Shown piece after piece: positions 20,401-33,100 of a DNA stretch of 64,000 nt. The stretch covers positions 403,827 through 467,826 of the forward strand of contig JAQNBH010000069.1 of assembly GCA_028752905.1 (NCBI GenBank), given 5' to 3'. The stretch is from Cladorhizidae sp. MBARI D1340-BT2. Taxonomy: Eukaryota; Porifera; Demospongiae; Poecilosclerida; Cladorhizidae. Position 1 is the first letter of the stretch; each line of letters begins with the position of its first letter. The notes under the pieces are model-generated. The model did no database searches, had not been told where the DNA came from, and worked only from the letters and a program-made list of their open reading frames with translations. The translations under genes were made by a program, and so were the position numbers.

Positions 20401-23400
20401 TGCTCTAGCCTTCATCAGGAATAATGACTAGATGCTCTAACCTTCATCAGGAATAATGACTAGATGCTCTAACCTTCACTGGAATAATGACTAGATGCTC
20501 TAGCCTTCATCAGGAATAATGACTAGATGCTCTAGCCTTCATCAGGAATAATGACTAGATGCTCTAACCTTCATCAAGGAATAATGACTAGATGCTCTAA
20601 CCTTCATCTGGAATAATGACTAGATGCTCTAGCCTTCATCAGGAATAATGACTAGATGCTCTAGCCTTCATCAGGAATAATGACTAGATGCTCTAGCCTT
20701 CATCAGGAATAATGACTAGATGCTCTAGCCTTCATCAGGAATAATGACTAGATGCTCTAGCCTTCATCAGGAATAATGACTAGATGCTCTAGCCTTCATC
20801 AAGGAATAATGACTAGATGCTCTAACCTTCATCTGGAATAATGACTAGATGCTCTAGCCTTCATCAGGAATAATGACTAGATGCTCTAGCCTTCATCAGG
20901 AATAATGACTAGATGCTCTAGCCTTCATCAGGAATAATGACTAGATGCTCCAGCCTTCATCAAGGAATAATGACTAGATGCTCTAACCTTCATCAAGGAA
21001 TAATGACTAGATGCTCTAACCTTCATCTGGAATAATGACTAGATGCTCTAGCCTTCATCAGGAATAATGACTAGATGCTCTAGCCTTCATCAGGAATAAT
21101 GACTAGATGCTCTAGCCTTCATCAGGAATAATGACTAGATGCTCTAGCCTTCATCAGGAATAATGACTAGATGCTCTAGCCTTCATCAGGAATAATGACT
21201 AGATGCTCTAGCCTTCATCAAGGAATAATGACTAGATGCTCTAACCTTCATCTGGAATAATGACTAGATGCTCTAGCCTTCATCAGGAATAATGACTAGA
21301 TGCTCTAGCCTTCATCAGGAATAATGAGTAGATGCTCTAGCCTTCATCAGGAATAATGACTAGATGCTCTAGCCTTCATCAGGAATAATGACTAGATGCT
21401 CTAGCCTTCATCAGGAATAATGACTAGATGCTCTAACCTTCACCAGGAATAATGACTAGATGCTCTAACCTTCACTGGAATAATGACTAGATGCTCTAGC
21501 CTTCATCAGGAATAATGACTAGATGCTCTAACCTTCACTGGAATAATGACTAGATGCTCTAACCTTCATCAAGGAATAATGACTAGATGCTCTAACCTTC
21601 ATCTGGAATAATGACTAGATGCTCTAGCCTTCATCAGGAATAATGACTAGATGCTCTAGCCTTCATTAGGAATAATGACTAGATGCTCTAGCCTTCATCA
21701 GGAATAATGACTAGATGCTCTAGCCTTCATCAGGAATAATGACTAGATGCTCTAGCCTTCATCAGGAATAATGACTAGATGCTCTAACCTTCATCAGGAA
21801 TAATGACTAGATGCTCTAACCTTCACTGGAATAATGACTAGATGATCTAGCCTTCATCAGGAATAATGACTAGATGCTCTAGCCTTCATCAGGAATAATG
21901 ACTAGATGCTCTAACCTTCATCAGGAATAATGACTAGATGCTCTAACCTTCATCTGGAATAATGACTAGATGCTCTAGTCTTCATCAGGAATAATGACTA
22001 GATGCTCTAGCCTTCATCAGGAATAATGACTAGATGCTCTAACCTTCATCAGGAATAATGACTAGATGCTCTAACCTTCATCTGGAATAATGACTAGATG
22101 CTCTAGTCTTCATCAGGAATAATGACTAGATGCTCTAGCCTTCATCAAGGAATAATGACTAGATGCTCTAACCTTTATCTGGAATAATGACTAGATGCTC
22201 TAGCCTTCATCAGGAATAATGACTAGATGCTCTAACCTTCATCAGGAATAATGACTAGATGCTCTAACCTTCATCTGGAATAATGACTAGATGCTCTAGT
22301 CTTCATCAGGAATAATGACTAGATGCTCTAGCCTTCATCAGGAATAATGACTAGATGCTCTAACCTTCATCAGGAATAATGACTAGATGCTCTAACCTTC
22401 ATCTGGAATAATGACTAGATGCTCTAGTCTTCATCAGGAATAATGACTAGATGCTCTAGCCTTCATCAAGGAATAATGACTAGATGCTCTAGCCTTCATC
22501 AGGAATAATGACTAGATGCACTAACCTTCATCAGGAATAATGACTAGATGCTCTAACCTTCATCTGGAATAATGACTAGATGCTCTAGTCTTCATCAGGA
22601 ATAATGACTAGATGCTCTAGCCTTCATCAGGAATAATGACTAGATGCTCTAGCCTTCATCAGGAATAATGACTAGATGCTCTAGCCTTCATCAAGGAATA
22701 ATGACTAGATGCTCTAACCTTCATCTGGAATAATGACTAGATGCTCTAGCCTTCATCAGGAATAATGACTAGATGCTCTAGCCTTCATCAGGAATAATGA
22801 CTAGATGCTCTAGCCTTCATCAGGAATAATGACTAGATGCTCTAGCCTTCATCAAGGAATAATGACTAGATGCTCTAGCCTTCATCAGGAATAATGACTA
22901 GATGCTCTAGCCTTCATCAGGAATAATGACTAGATGCTCTAGCCTTCATAAAGGAATAATGACTAGATGCTCTAACCTTCATCTGGAATAATGACTAGAT
23001 GCTCTAGCCTTCATCAGGAATAATGACTAGATGCTCTAACCTTCATCAGGAATAATGACTAGATGCTCTAACCTTCATCTGGAATAATGACTAGATGCTC
23101 TAGCCTTCATCAGGAATAATGACTAGATGCTCTAGCCTTCATCAGGAATAATGACTAGATGCTCTAGCCTTCATCAGGAATAATGACTAGATGCTCTAGC
23201 CTTCATCAGGAATAATGACTAGATGCTCTAGCCTTCATCAGGAATAATGACTAGATGCTCTAACCTTCATCAGGAATAATGACTAGATGCTCTAACCTTC
23301 ACTGGAATAATGACTAGATGCTCTAGCCTTCATCAGGAATAATGACTAGATGCTCTAACCTTCACTGGAATAATGACTAGATGCTCTAACCTTCATCAAG

Positions 23401-26400
23401 GAATAATGACTAGATGCTCTAACCTTCATCTGGAATAATGACTAGATGCTCAAGCCTTCATCAGGAATAATGACTAGATGCTCTAACCTTCATCAGGAAT
23501 AATGACTAGATGCTCTAACCTTCACTGGAATAATGACTAGATGCTCTAGCCTTCATCAGGAATAATGACTAGATGCCCTAGCCTTCATCAGGAATAATGA
23601 CTAGATGCTCTAACCTTCATCAAGGAATAATGACTAGATGCTCTAACCTTCACTGGAATAATGACTAGATGCTCTAACCTTCATCAAGGAATAATGACTA
23701 GATGCTCTAACCTTCATCTGGAATAATGACTAGATGCTCTAGCCTTCATCAGGAATAATGACTAGATGCTCTAGCCTTCATCAGGAATAATGACTAGATG
23801 CTCTAGCCTTCATCAGGAATAATGACTATATGCTCTAGCCTTCATCAGGAATAATGACTAGATGCTCTAGCCTTCATCAGGAATAATGACTAGATGCTGT
23901 AACCTTCATCAGGAATAATGACTAGATGCTCTAACCTTCATTGGAATAATGACTAGATGCTCTAGCCTTCATCAGGAATAATGACTAGATGCTCTAGCCT
24001 TCATCAGGAATAATGACTAGATGCTCTAACCTTCATCAGGAATAATGACTAGATGCTCTAACCTTCATCTGGAATAATGATTAGATGCTCTAGTCTTCAT
24101 CAGGAATAATGACTAGATGCTCTAGCCTTCATCAGGAATAATGACTAGATGCTCTAACCTTCATCAGGAATAATGACTAGATGCTCTAACCTTCATCTGG
24201 AATAATGACTAGATGCTCTAGTCTTCATCAGGAATAATGACTAGATGCTCTAGCCTTCATCAAGGAATAATGACTAGATGCTCTAACCTTTATCTGGAAT
24301 AATGACTAGATGCTCTAGCCTTCATCAGGAATAATGACTAGATGCTCTAACCTTCATCAGGAATAATGACTAGATGCTCTAACCTTCATCTGGAATAATG
24401 ACTAGATGCTCTAGTCTTCATCAGGAATAATGACTAGATGCTCTAGCCTTCATCAGGAATAATGACTAGATGCTCTAACCTTCATCAGGAATAATGACTA
24501 GATGCTCTAACCTTCATCTGGAATAATGACTAGATGCTCTAGTCTTCATCAGGAATAATGACTAGATGCTCTAGCCTTCATCAAGGAATAATGACTAGTT
24601 GCTCTAGCCTTCATCAGGAATAATGACTAGATGCTCTAACCTTCATCAGGAATAATGACTAGATGCTCTAACCTTCATCTGGAATAATGACTAGATGCTC
24701 TAGTCTTCATCAGGAATAATGACTAGATGCTCTAGCCTTCATCAGGAATAATGACTAGATGCTCTACCCTTCATCAGGAATAATGACTAGATGCTCTAGC
24801 CTTCATCAAGGAATAATGACTAGATGCTCTAACCTTCATCTGGAATAATGACTAGATGCTCTAGCCTTCATCAGGAATAATGACTAGATGCTCTAGCCTT
24901 CATCAGGAATAATGACTAGATGCTCTAGCCTTCATCAGGAATAATGACTAGATGCTCTAGCCTTCATCAAGGAATAATGACTAGATGCTCTAGCCTTCAT
25001 CAGGAATAATGACTAGATGCTCTAGCCTTCATCAGGAATAATGACTAGATGCTCTAGCCTTCATCAAGGAATAATGACTAGATGCTCTAACCTTCATCTG
25101 GAATAATGACTAGATGCTCTAGCCTTCATCAGGAATAATGACTAGATGCTCTAACCTTCATCAGGAATAATGACTATATGCTCTAACCTTCATCTGGAAT
25201 AATGACTAGATGCTCTAGCCTTCATCAGGAATAATGACTAGATGCTCTAGCCTTAATCAGGAATAATGACTAGATGCTCTAGCCTTCATCAGGAATAATG
25301 ACTAGATGCTCTAGCCTTCATCAGGAATAATGACTAGATGCTCTAGCCTTCATCAGGAATAATGACTAGATGCTCTAACCTTCATCAGGAATAATCACTA
25401 GATGCTCTAACCTTCACTGGAATAATGACTAGATGCTCTAGCCTTCATCAGGAATAATGACTAGATGCTCTAACCTTCACTGGAATAATGACTAGATGCT
25501 CTAACCTTCATCAAGGAATAATGACTAGATGCTCTAACCTTCATCTGGAATAATGACTAGATGCTCTAGCCTTCATCAGGAATAATGACTAGATGCTCTA
25601 GCCTTCATCAGGAATAATGACTAGATGCTCTAGCCTTCATCAGGAATAATGACTAGATGCTCTAGCCTTCATCAGGAATAATGACTAGATGCTCTAGCCT
25701 TCATCAGGAATAATGACTAGATGCTCTAACCTTCATCAGGAATAATGACTAGATGCTCTAACCTTCACTGGAATAATGACTAGATGCTCTAGCCTTCATC
25801 AGGAATTATGACTAGATGCTCTAGCCTTCATCAGGAATAATGACTAGATGCTCTAACCTTCATCAAGGAATAATGACTAGATGCTCTAACCTTCATCTGG
25901 AATAATGACTAGATGCTCTAACCTTCACTGGAATAATGACTAGATGCTCTAGCCTTCATCAGGAATAATGACTAGATGCTCTAGCCTTCATCAGGAATAA
26001 TGACTAGATGCTCTAACCTTCATCAAGGAATAATGACTAGATGCTCTAACCTTCATCTGGAATAATGACTAGATGCTCTAGCCTTCATCAGGAATAATGA
26101 CTAGATGCTCTAGCCTTCATCAGGAATAATGACTAGATGCTCTAGCCTTCATCAGGAATAATGACTAGATGCTCTAGCCTTCATCAGGAATAATGACTAG
26201 ATGCTCTAGCCTTCATCAGGAATAATGACTAGATGCTCTAGCCTTCATCAAGGAATAATGACTAGATGCTCTAACCTTCATCTGGAATAATGACTAGATG
26301 CTCTAGCCTTCATCAGGAATAATGACTAGATGCTCTAGCCTTCATCAGGAATAATGACTAGATGCTCTAGCCTTCATCAGGAATAATGACTAGATGCTCT

Positions 26401-29400
26401 AACCTTCATCAGGAATAATGACTAGATGCTCTAGCCTTCATCAGGAATAATGACTAGATGCTCTAACCTTCATCAGGAATAATGACTAGATGCTCTAACC
26501 TTCACTGGAATAATGACTAGATGCTCTAGCCTTCATCAGGAATAATGACTAGATGCTCTAGCCTTCATCAGGAATAATGACTAGATGCTCTAACCTTCAT
26601 CAAGGAATAATGACTAGATGCTCTAACCTTCATCTGGAATAATGACTAGATGCTCTAGCCTTCATCAGGAATAATGACTAGATGCTCTAGCCTTCATCAG
26701 GAATAATGACTAGATGCTCTAGCCTTCATCAGGAATAATGACTAGATGCTCTAGCCTTCATCAGGAATAATGACTAGATGCTCTAGCCTTCATCAGGAAT
26801 AATGACTAGATGCTCTAGCCTTCATCAAGGAATAATGACTAGATGCTCTAACCTTCATCTGGAATAATGACTAGATGCTCTAGCCTTCATCAGGAATAAT
26901 GACTAGATGCTCTAGCCTTCATCAGGAATAATGACTAGATGCTCTAGCCTTCATCAAGAATAATGACTAGATGCTCCAGCCTTCATCAAGGAATAATGAC
27001 TAGATGCTCTAACCTTCATCAAGGAATAATGACTAGATGCTCTAACCTTCATCTGGAATAATGACTAGATGCTCTAGCCTTCATCAGGAATAATGACTAG
27101 ATGCTCTAGCCTTCATCAGGAATAATGACTAGATGCTCTAGCCTTCATCAGGAATAATGACTAGATGCTCTAGCCTTCATCAGGAATAATGACTAGATGC
27201 TCTAGCCTTCATCAGGAATAATGACTAGATGCTCTAGCCTTCATCAAGGAATAATGACTAGATGCTCTAACCTTCATCTGGAATAATGACTAGATGCTCT
27301 AGCCTTCATCAGGAATAATGACTAGATGCTCTAGCCTTCATCAGGAATAATGACTAGATGCTCTAGCCTTCATCAGGAATAATGACTAGATGCTCTAGCC
27401 TTCATCAGGAATAATGACTAGATGCTCTAACCTTCATCTGGAATAATGACTAGATGCTCTAACCTTCATCAGGAATAATGACTAGATGCTCTAACCTTCA
27501 CTGGAATAATGACTAGATGCTCTAGCCTTCATCAGGAATAATGACTAGATGCTCTAACCTTCACTGGAATAATGACTAGATGCTCTAACCTTCATCAAGG
27601 AATAATGACTAGATGCTCTAACCTTCATCTGGAATAATGACTAGATGCTCTAGCCTTCATTAGGAATAATGACTAGATGCTCTAGCCTTCATCAGGAATA
27701 ATGACTAGATGCTCTAGCCTTCATCAGGAATAATGACTAGATGCTCTAGCCTTCATCAGGAATAATGACTAGATGGTCTAGCCTTCATCAGGAATAATGA
27801 CTAGATGCTCTAACCTTCATCAGGAATAATGACTAGATGCTCTAACCTTCACTGGAATAATGACTAGATGCTCTAGCCTTCATCAGGAATAATGACTAGA
27901 TGCTCTAGCCTTCATCAGGAATAATGACTAGATGCTCTAACCTTCATCAGGAATAATGACTAGATGCTCTAACCTTCATCTGGAATAATGACTAGATGCT
28001 CTAGTCTTCATCAGGAATAATGACTAGATGCTCTAGCCTTCATCAGGAATAATGACTAGATGCTCTAACCTTCATCAGGAATAATGACTAGATGCTCTAA
28101 CCTTCATCTGGAATAATGACTAGATGCTCTAGTCTTCATCAGGAATAATGACTAGATGCTCTAGCCTTCATCAAGGAATAATGACTAGATGCTCTAACCT
28201 TTATCTGGAATAATGACTAGATGCTCTAGCCTTCATCAGGAATAATGACTAGATGCTCTAACCTTCATCAGGAATAATGACTAGATGCTCTAACCTTCAT
28301 CTGGAATAATGACTAGATGCTCTAGTCTTCATCAGGAATATTGACTAGATGCTCTAGCCTTCATCAGGAATAATGACTAGATGCTCTAACCTTCATCAGG
28401 AATAATGACTAGATGCTCTAACCTTCATCTGGAATAATGACTAGATGCTCTAGTCGTCATCAGGAATAATGACTAGATGCTCTAGCCTTCATCAAGGAAT
28501 AATGACTAGATGCTCTAGCCTTCATCAGGAATAATGACTAGATGCTCTAACCTTCATCAGGAATAATGACTAGATGCTCTAACCTTCATCTGGAATAATG
28601 ACTAGATACTCTAGTCTTCATCAGGAATAATGACTAGATGCTCTAGCCTTCATTAGGACTAATGACTAGATGCTCTAGCCTTCATCAGGAATAATGACTA
28701 GATGCTCTAGCCTTCATCAAGGAATAAGGACTAGATGCTCTAACCTTCATCTGGAATAATGACTAGATGCTCTAGCCTTCATCAGGAATAATGACTAGAT
28801 GCTCTAGCCTTCATCAGGAATAATGACTAGATGCTCTAGCCTTCATCAGGAATAATGACTAGATGCTCTAGCCTTCATCAAGGAATAATGACTAGATGCT
28901 CTAGCCTTCATCAGGAATAATGACTAGATGCTCTAGCCTTCATCAGGAATAATGACTAGATGCTCTAGCCTTCATCAAGGAATAATGACTAGATGCTCTA
29001 ACCTTCATCTGGAATAATGACTAGATGCTCTAGCCTTCATCAGGAATAATGACTAGATGCTCTAACCTTCATCAGGAATAATGACTAGATGCTCTAACCT
29101 TCATCTGGAATAATGACTAGATGCTCTAGCCTTCATCAGGAATAATGACTAGATGCTCTAGCCTTCATCAGGAATAATGACTAGATGCTCTAGCCTTCAT
29201 CAGGAATAATGACTAGATGCTCTAGCCTTCATCAGGAATAATGACTAGATGCTCTAGCCTTCATCAGGAATAATGACTAGATGCTCTAACCTTCATCAGG
29301 AATAATGACTAGATGCTCTAACCTTCACTGGAATAATGACTAGATGCTCTAGCCTTCATCAGGAATAATGACTAGATGCTCTAACCTTCACTGGAATAAT

Positions 29401-29929
29401 GACTAGATGCTCTAACCTTCATCAAGGAATAATGACTAGATGCTCTAACCTTCATCTGGAATAATGACTAGATGCTCTAGCCTTCATCAGGAATAATGAC
29501 TAGATGCTCTAACCTTAATCAGGAATAATGACTAGATGCTCTAACCTTCAATGGAATAATGACTAGATGCTCTAGCCTTCATCAGGAATAATGACTAGAT
29601 GCTCTAGCCTTCATCAGGAATAATGACTAGATGCTCTAACCTTCATCAAGGAATAATGACTAGATGCTCTAACCTTCACTGGAATAATGACTAGATGCTC
29701 TAACCTTCATCAAGGAATAATGACTAGATGCTCTAACCTTCATCTGGAATAATGACTAGATGCTCTAGCCTTCATCAGGAATAATGACTAGATGCTCTAG
29801 CCTTCATCAGGAATAATGACTAGATGCTCTAGCCTTCATCAGGAATAATGACTAGATGCTCTAGCCTTCATCAGGAATAATGACTAGATGCTCTAGCCTT
29901 CATCAGGAATAATGACTAGATGCTCTAAC
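17428..29929. repeat. 32-bp satellite array, left part (about 390 monomers)
   Basis: Head-to-tail monomers of agccttcatcaggaataatg + actagatgctct (32 bp) run without interruption. Recurrent variants are aacc...atctgg (32), aacc...cactgg (31), aacc or agcc...atcaagg (33), agtc...atcagg (32) and ccagcc...atcaagg. They occur in repeated orders, so higher-order units exist. In the left third a segment recurs with a period of 1,153 bp: the rare tattgac variant at 17891 and 19044, and the rare taatgat variant at 18371 and 19524. Every frame contains stops in each monomer, so it is not coding. On the minus strand the monomer reads cctgatgaaggctagagcat and continues ctagtcattatt, which matches the hammerhead-like repeats at 2411 and 4606. 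Confidence 0.97.
29925..29929. repeat. Left target-site duplication (ctaac)
   Basis: The 5-bp ctaac immediately outside the left LTR is repeated at 35383-35387 outside the right LTR. It is the normal sequence of an aacc-type monomer. Confidence 0.9.
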
Positions 29930-30141
29930 TAGAGAAGCGCTATGCGCCGTCATAGAACAAGATTGAACTGGACCAATAATCAGTGTGCAAGTCATATGAT
30001 GATAGCAATAACTGAGGCAAGGTAAGGGTCGTCAATTAGGTAAGATCGCTAAATGGAATATTGTGTGTGGATGATATTACATATCTAACTAAAGGTCGCT
30101 AAATGGAATATTGTGTGTGGATGATACTACATATCTAACTA
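29930..30141 (-). repeat. 3' LTR
   Basis: 212 bp, identical to 35171-35382. In element sense U3 comes first and contains two 45-bp direct repeats of period 50 bp (30046-30090 and 30096-30140, differing at ta/tac), which could serve as promoter repeats. R would start at the TCAGTT at 30010-30015. A CCAAT sits at 29972-29976 on the plus strand. No AATAAA is seen. Confidence 0.95.
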
Positions 30142-30150
30142 TCTCCCCCC
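30142..30150 (-). promoter_or_regulatory. Polypurine tract (plus-strand primer site)
   Basis: In element sense ggggggaga ends exactly at the 3' LTR. This is the position and composition used to prime plus-strand DNA synthesis. Confidence 0.85.
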
Positions 30151-30195
30151 AAGTTCACTGTAGGGGAACTGAAAATTCTGTGGTATCATCGTCCA

Positions 30196-33100
30196 TCATT
30201 GTCCGTATCTGTCTACCGGGACCTTGATCCTGGTGCTCCGGCGAAGTGGCGGCGGTTGGATGGGTGGTCTGTTCCATGGTGCCATGGGTCCTATCGCTGG
30301 GCTGTCGTGGGGCTTGGGTGGTGGGAGTTGGAGGGTTGGCGGTGTCCCAGCAATCGAGGCGTACGATCTTCCCCCTGCCTGTGAAGGTGGGGGCGAGAAT
30401 TGCAGTTTATTCGGAGCCTGGTGTTGAGCCGGGGGTGGTGCCTGTGGTGTGCCAGGTGTGGTAGGTTGGCGAGATGCCGGCGGCGGCAGAGTCACTGGTG
30501 CTGGCGGCGTCGGTGGTGTGGGTGGTGGTGGTGGTGGTGGCGTGGTAGCCACTGGTTGGTTTTGCCGTGGCGGTATGCCAGCTAGGCGGGTCCGGAGTGC
30601 GTCATCGGGTGACAGTTGTGGGGTGCTGTTTCTTCTCAGGTGGCGGCGGTTGCGGGTAGTCAGCCGGCCGTTGCCATCCATCCTGACGGTGTATTGGTGG
30701 TACTGGAGCACTTCTGTTACCACACCGGTGTGGTCCCATTTGCCTGGGTGGTGGCCGTGCTGGTTTTGGACATGGACCCGGTCCCCACACCGGAGTGGTG
30801 AGAGGCCTCCAGTATGTTCTGTCCACCTTCCGTGTGCCAAGGACTGTCGCTTCCTCATCGCAGCTTGGCGTTGCTTTTCCGAGGGGTCATCCTGGGGTAC
30901 TTGAAGTTTGTGTGGTAGAATGGGTAGCAGGTCTCTTGTGGGTCGGCCAAGGACACACATCGCCGGTGACATCTTGGTGTCTGGACTTGGGGCGTTGCGG
31001 TATGTCAGCAGGGCCTTGAAGAAGGAGGACTTGAGGGTCCCTCCTGGGCCAGTGTTGCCGGTTATCAGGCGTTTCATCGTCTTGACAGCGGTCTCGGCCC
31101 TGTTGTTTGAGTGTGGGTGGTATGCTGAGCACAGCCTGTGTTGCACCCCCCAGTCGGTTAGGAATTCTGCTGTTAAGTGGGCAGTGAATTCCGGCCCGCC
31201 ATCTGTGGTGATGGTATCGGGTATGCCGAAGGAGGCGAATGTCTCTCTTAGTACGGCAGTCAGACCTGCTGCTCCCCCGGTGGCTGGGGCGACTATGGGC
31301 CAGCCCGAGAATCGGTCCACCACCACCAGATAGCAGGATCCGGCGTGGTGGAAGTAGTCGGCACATATTGAACCGAACGGGCGGTCAGGTACCTCGGGAG
31401 TCGTTGGGGGCAGGTGAGGTTGGGATGGGGCGTTCCCGTTGCATTCTGTGCAGTGGGCGCGGGTCGTATTGATGTCCGACGTCATGCCTGGCCAATACAT
31501 AGACGATGCTGCTCGGGCCATCATCCCACTCGTGCCCTGGTGTGCAGCGTGGAGGGCTTGCAGGCACTGTTGTCTGAGTGATTGGGGGATGACGATTCGG
31601 TCCCCGTAACACACCACGTCGTCAATGATGGTTAGGTCGCCTAGGATGTTGAAGTATGCTTGGATGCTTGGCGGGAGTAGGTCTTTGGCGCTTGGTGGCC
31701 CTTCCTCGATTGCTGCCATGAGGTCCTGCATCGTTGGGTCTTCTGTTGTGGCGATTTGCAACTGCTCCCAGCCAATCGGTGTTGCTGAGAGGGCGCTGCA
31801 CAACGCGATGGGGAGACCATCTCCCTCTTGAAGCGTGCAGGTCGAGCAGTGCACAGTGTTGGGTGGGGTGCTGGGCCCGCCATGGCAGTTGCTGCTTGGT
31901 GACTGGACGTCGTCCTGGAGGTGTAGTCTAACCGGTGATCTCGGCCCGGATGGATGGCGAGACAGGGCATCGCTGGTCTGGTTGCGTGTGCCCGGGATGT
32001 AGGCCATCCTGAATCGGTAGCGTAGTGTTCGCTCCTTCAGATTCCTGAGGCGAGGGTTCGGGATGTCCTCGAGGCAGCGATCGCCGAATAGTCTGAGCAG
32101 TGGCTTGTGATCCACTGCTACGACTAGATCGCTGCACCCGAGGACGAAGTGCCGTGTTCGGTCGAGGGCATCTGCCACCGCCAGTGCCTCGCCCTCCACT
32201 GGTGCGTACCGTGATTCGGCCGCGTGGGTGAATCGGGACCCCACTAGTGTCACTCGCCATCCCTCCCGGCAGCAGAATGGGTCGGACGACTGGCACTTGC
32301 AGTGTTTTTGCGTTAGCCAGAAGCCGATCCCGTTCTTGCTCCAGTCTGTTGCAAGGCATGTGGGTCGCCCCTTGTCGAATATTTCGACGCCTGCTCGGAT
32401 GCTGCTGCATATGTGATCCTTTGATGTAGTGAGGGCGTCTGACAGCTTGTCTGTCCATTCGAACGGGGTGGATGGTTTCAACAGCTCACGGAAGGGGAGC
32501 ATGGCTGCGGTCATGGCAAAAGAGTATGAGACTTGATTTACCAGACCGAACCATGCCCTCACATCGGTGATGCTCGTTGGGGTTGGGAAGTCTCTGATGG
32601 CCGCCGTGAATTTGTCTGCTGGGCGGACCTCGGTGGGTGTCACGGTGAATCCGGCGAATTCGACCTTGTCCTTGGCGAAGAGAAACTTGGCCGGGTTGAG
32701 GGTGATGCCGTTCCGTGCGCAAATGTCGAGCCACTCGGTTGCCTGATGGAATGCCTCCGTGATGTCTGAAGACCAGAGGAGCGCGTCGTCTACACACTTG
32801 GTCTTCGACATCACGTGGGCGACGAGGGCGTCGTAGCGGGATGTATAAGCGTCACCGGAGGCGATGTAGCCCTGTGGTGCCGTCATATATCGGTATCTCC
32901 CCCACGGAGTTATGAATGTGGTGAAGTGTCTATCTTCTTCCCTCAGTGCTACGGAGTGGTAGCCATTCCACGCGTCGAAAATGGTCTTTTTGGTTCCGCG
33001 TGGAATGGCTCTGGCCTGGTGGAAGGGGGACGGACAGTGGTGCGTCTCTCGCGTGGCATGTTTGTTCAGGGGTTGGAAGTCTATGGTCCTCCTGAGCGAC

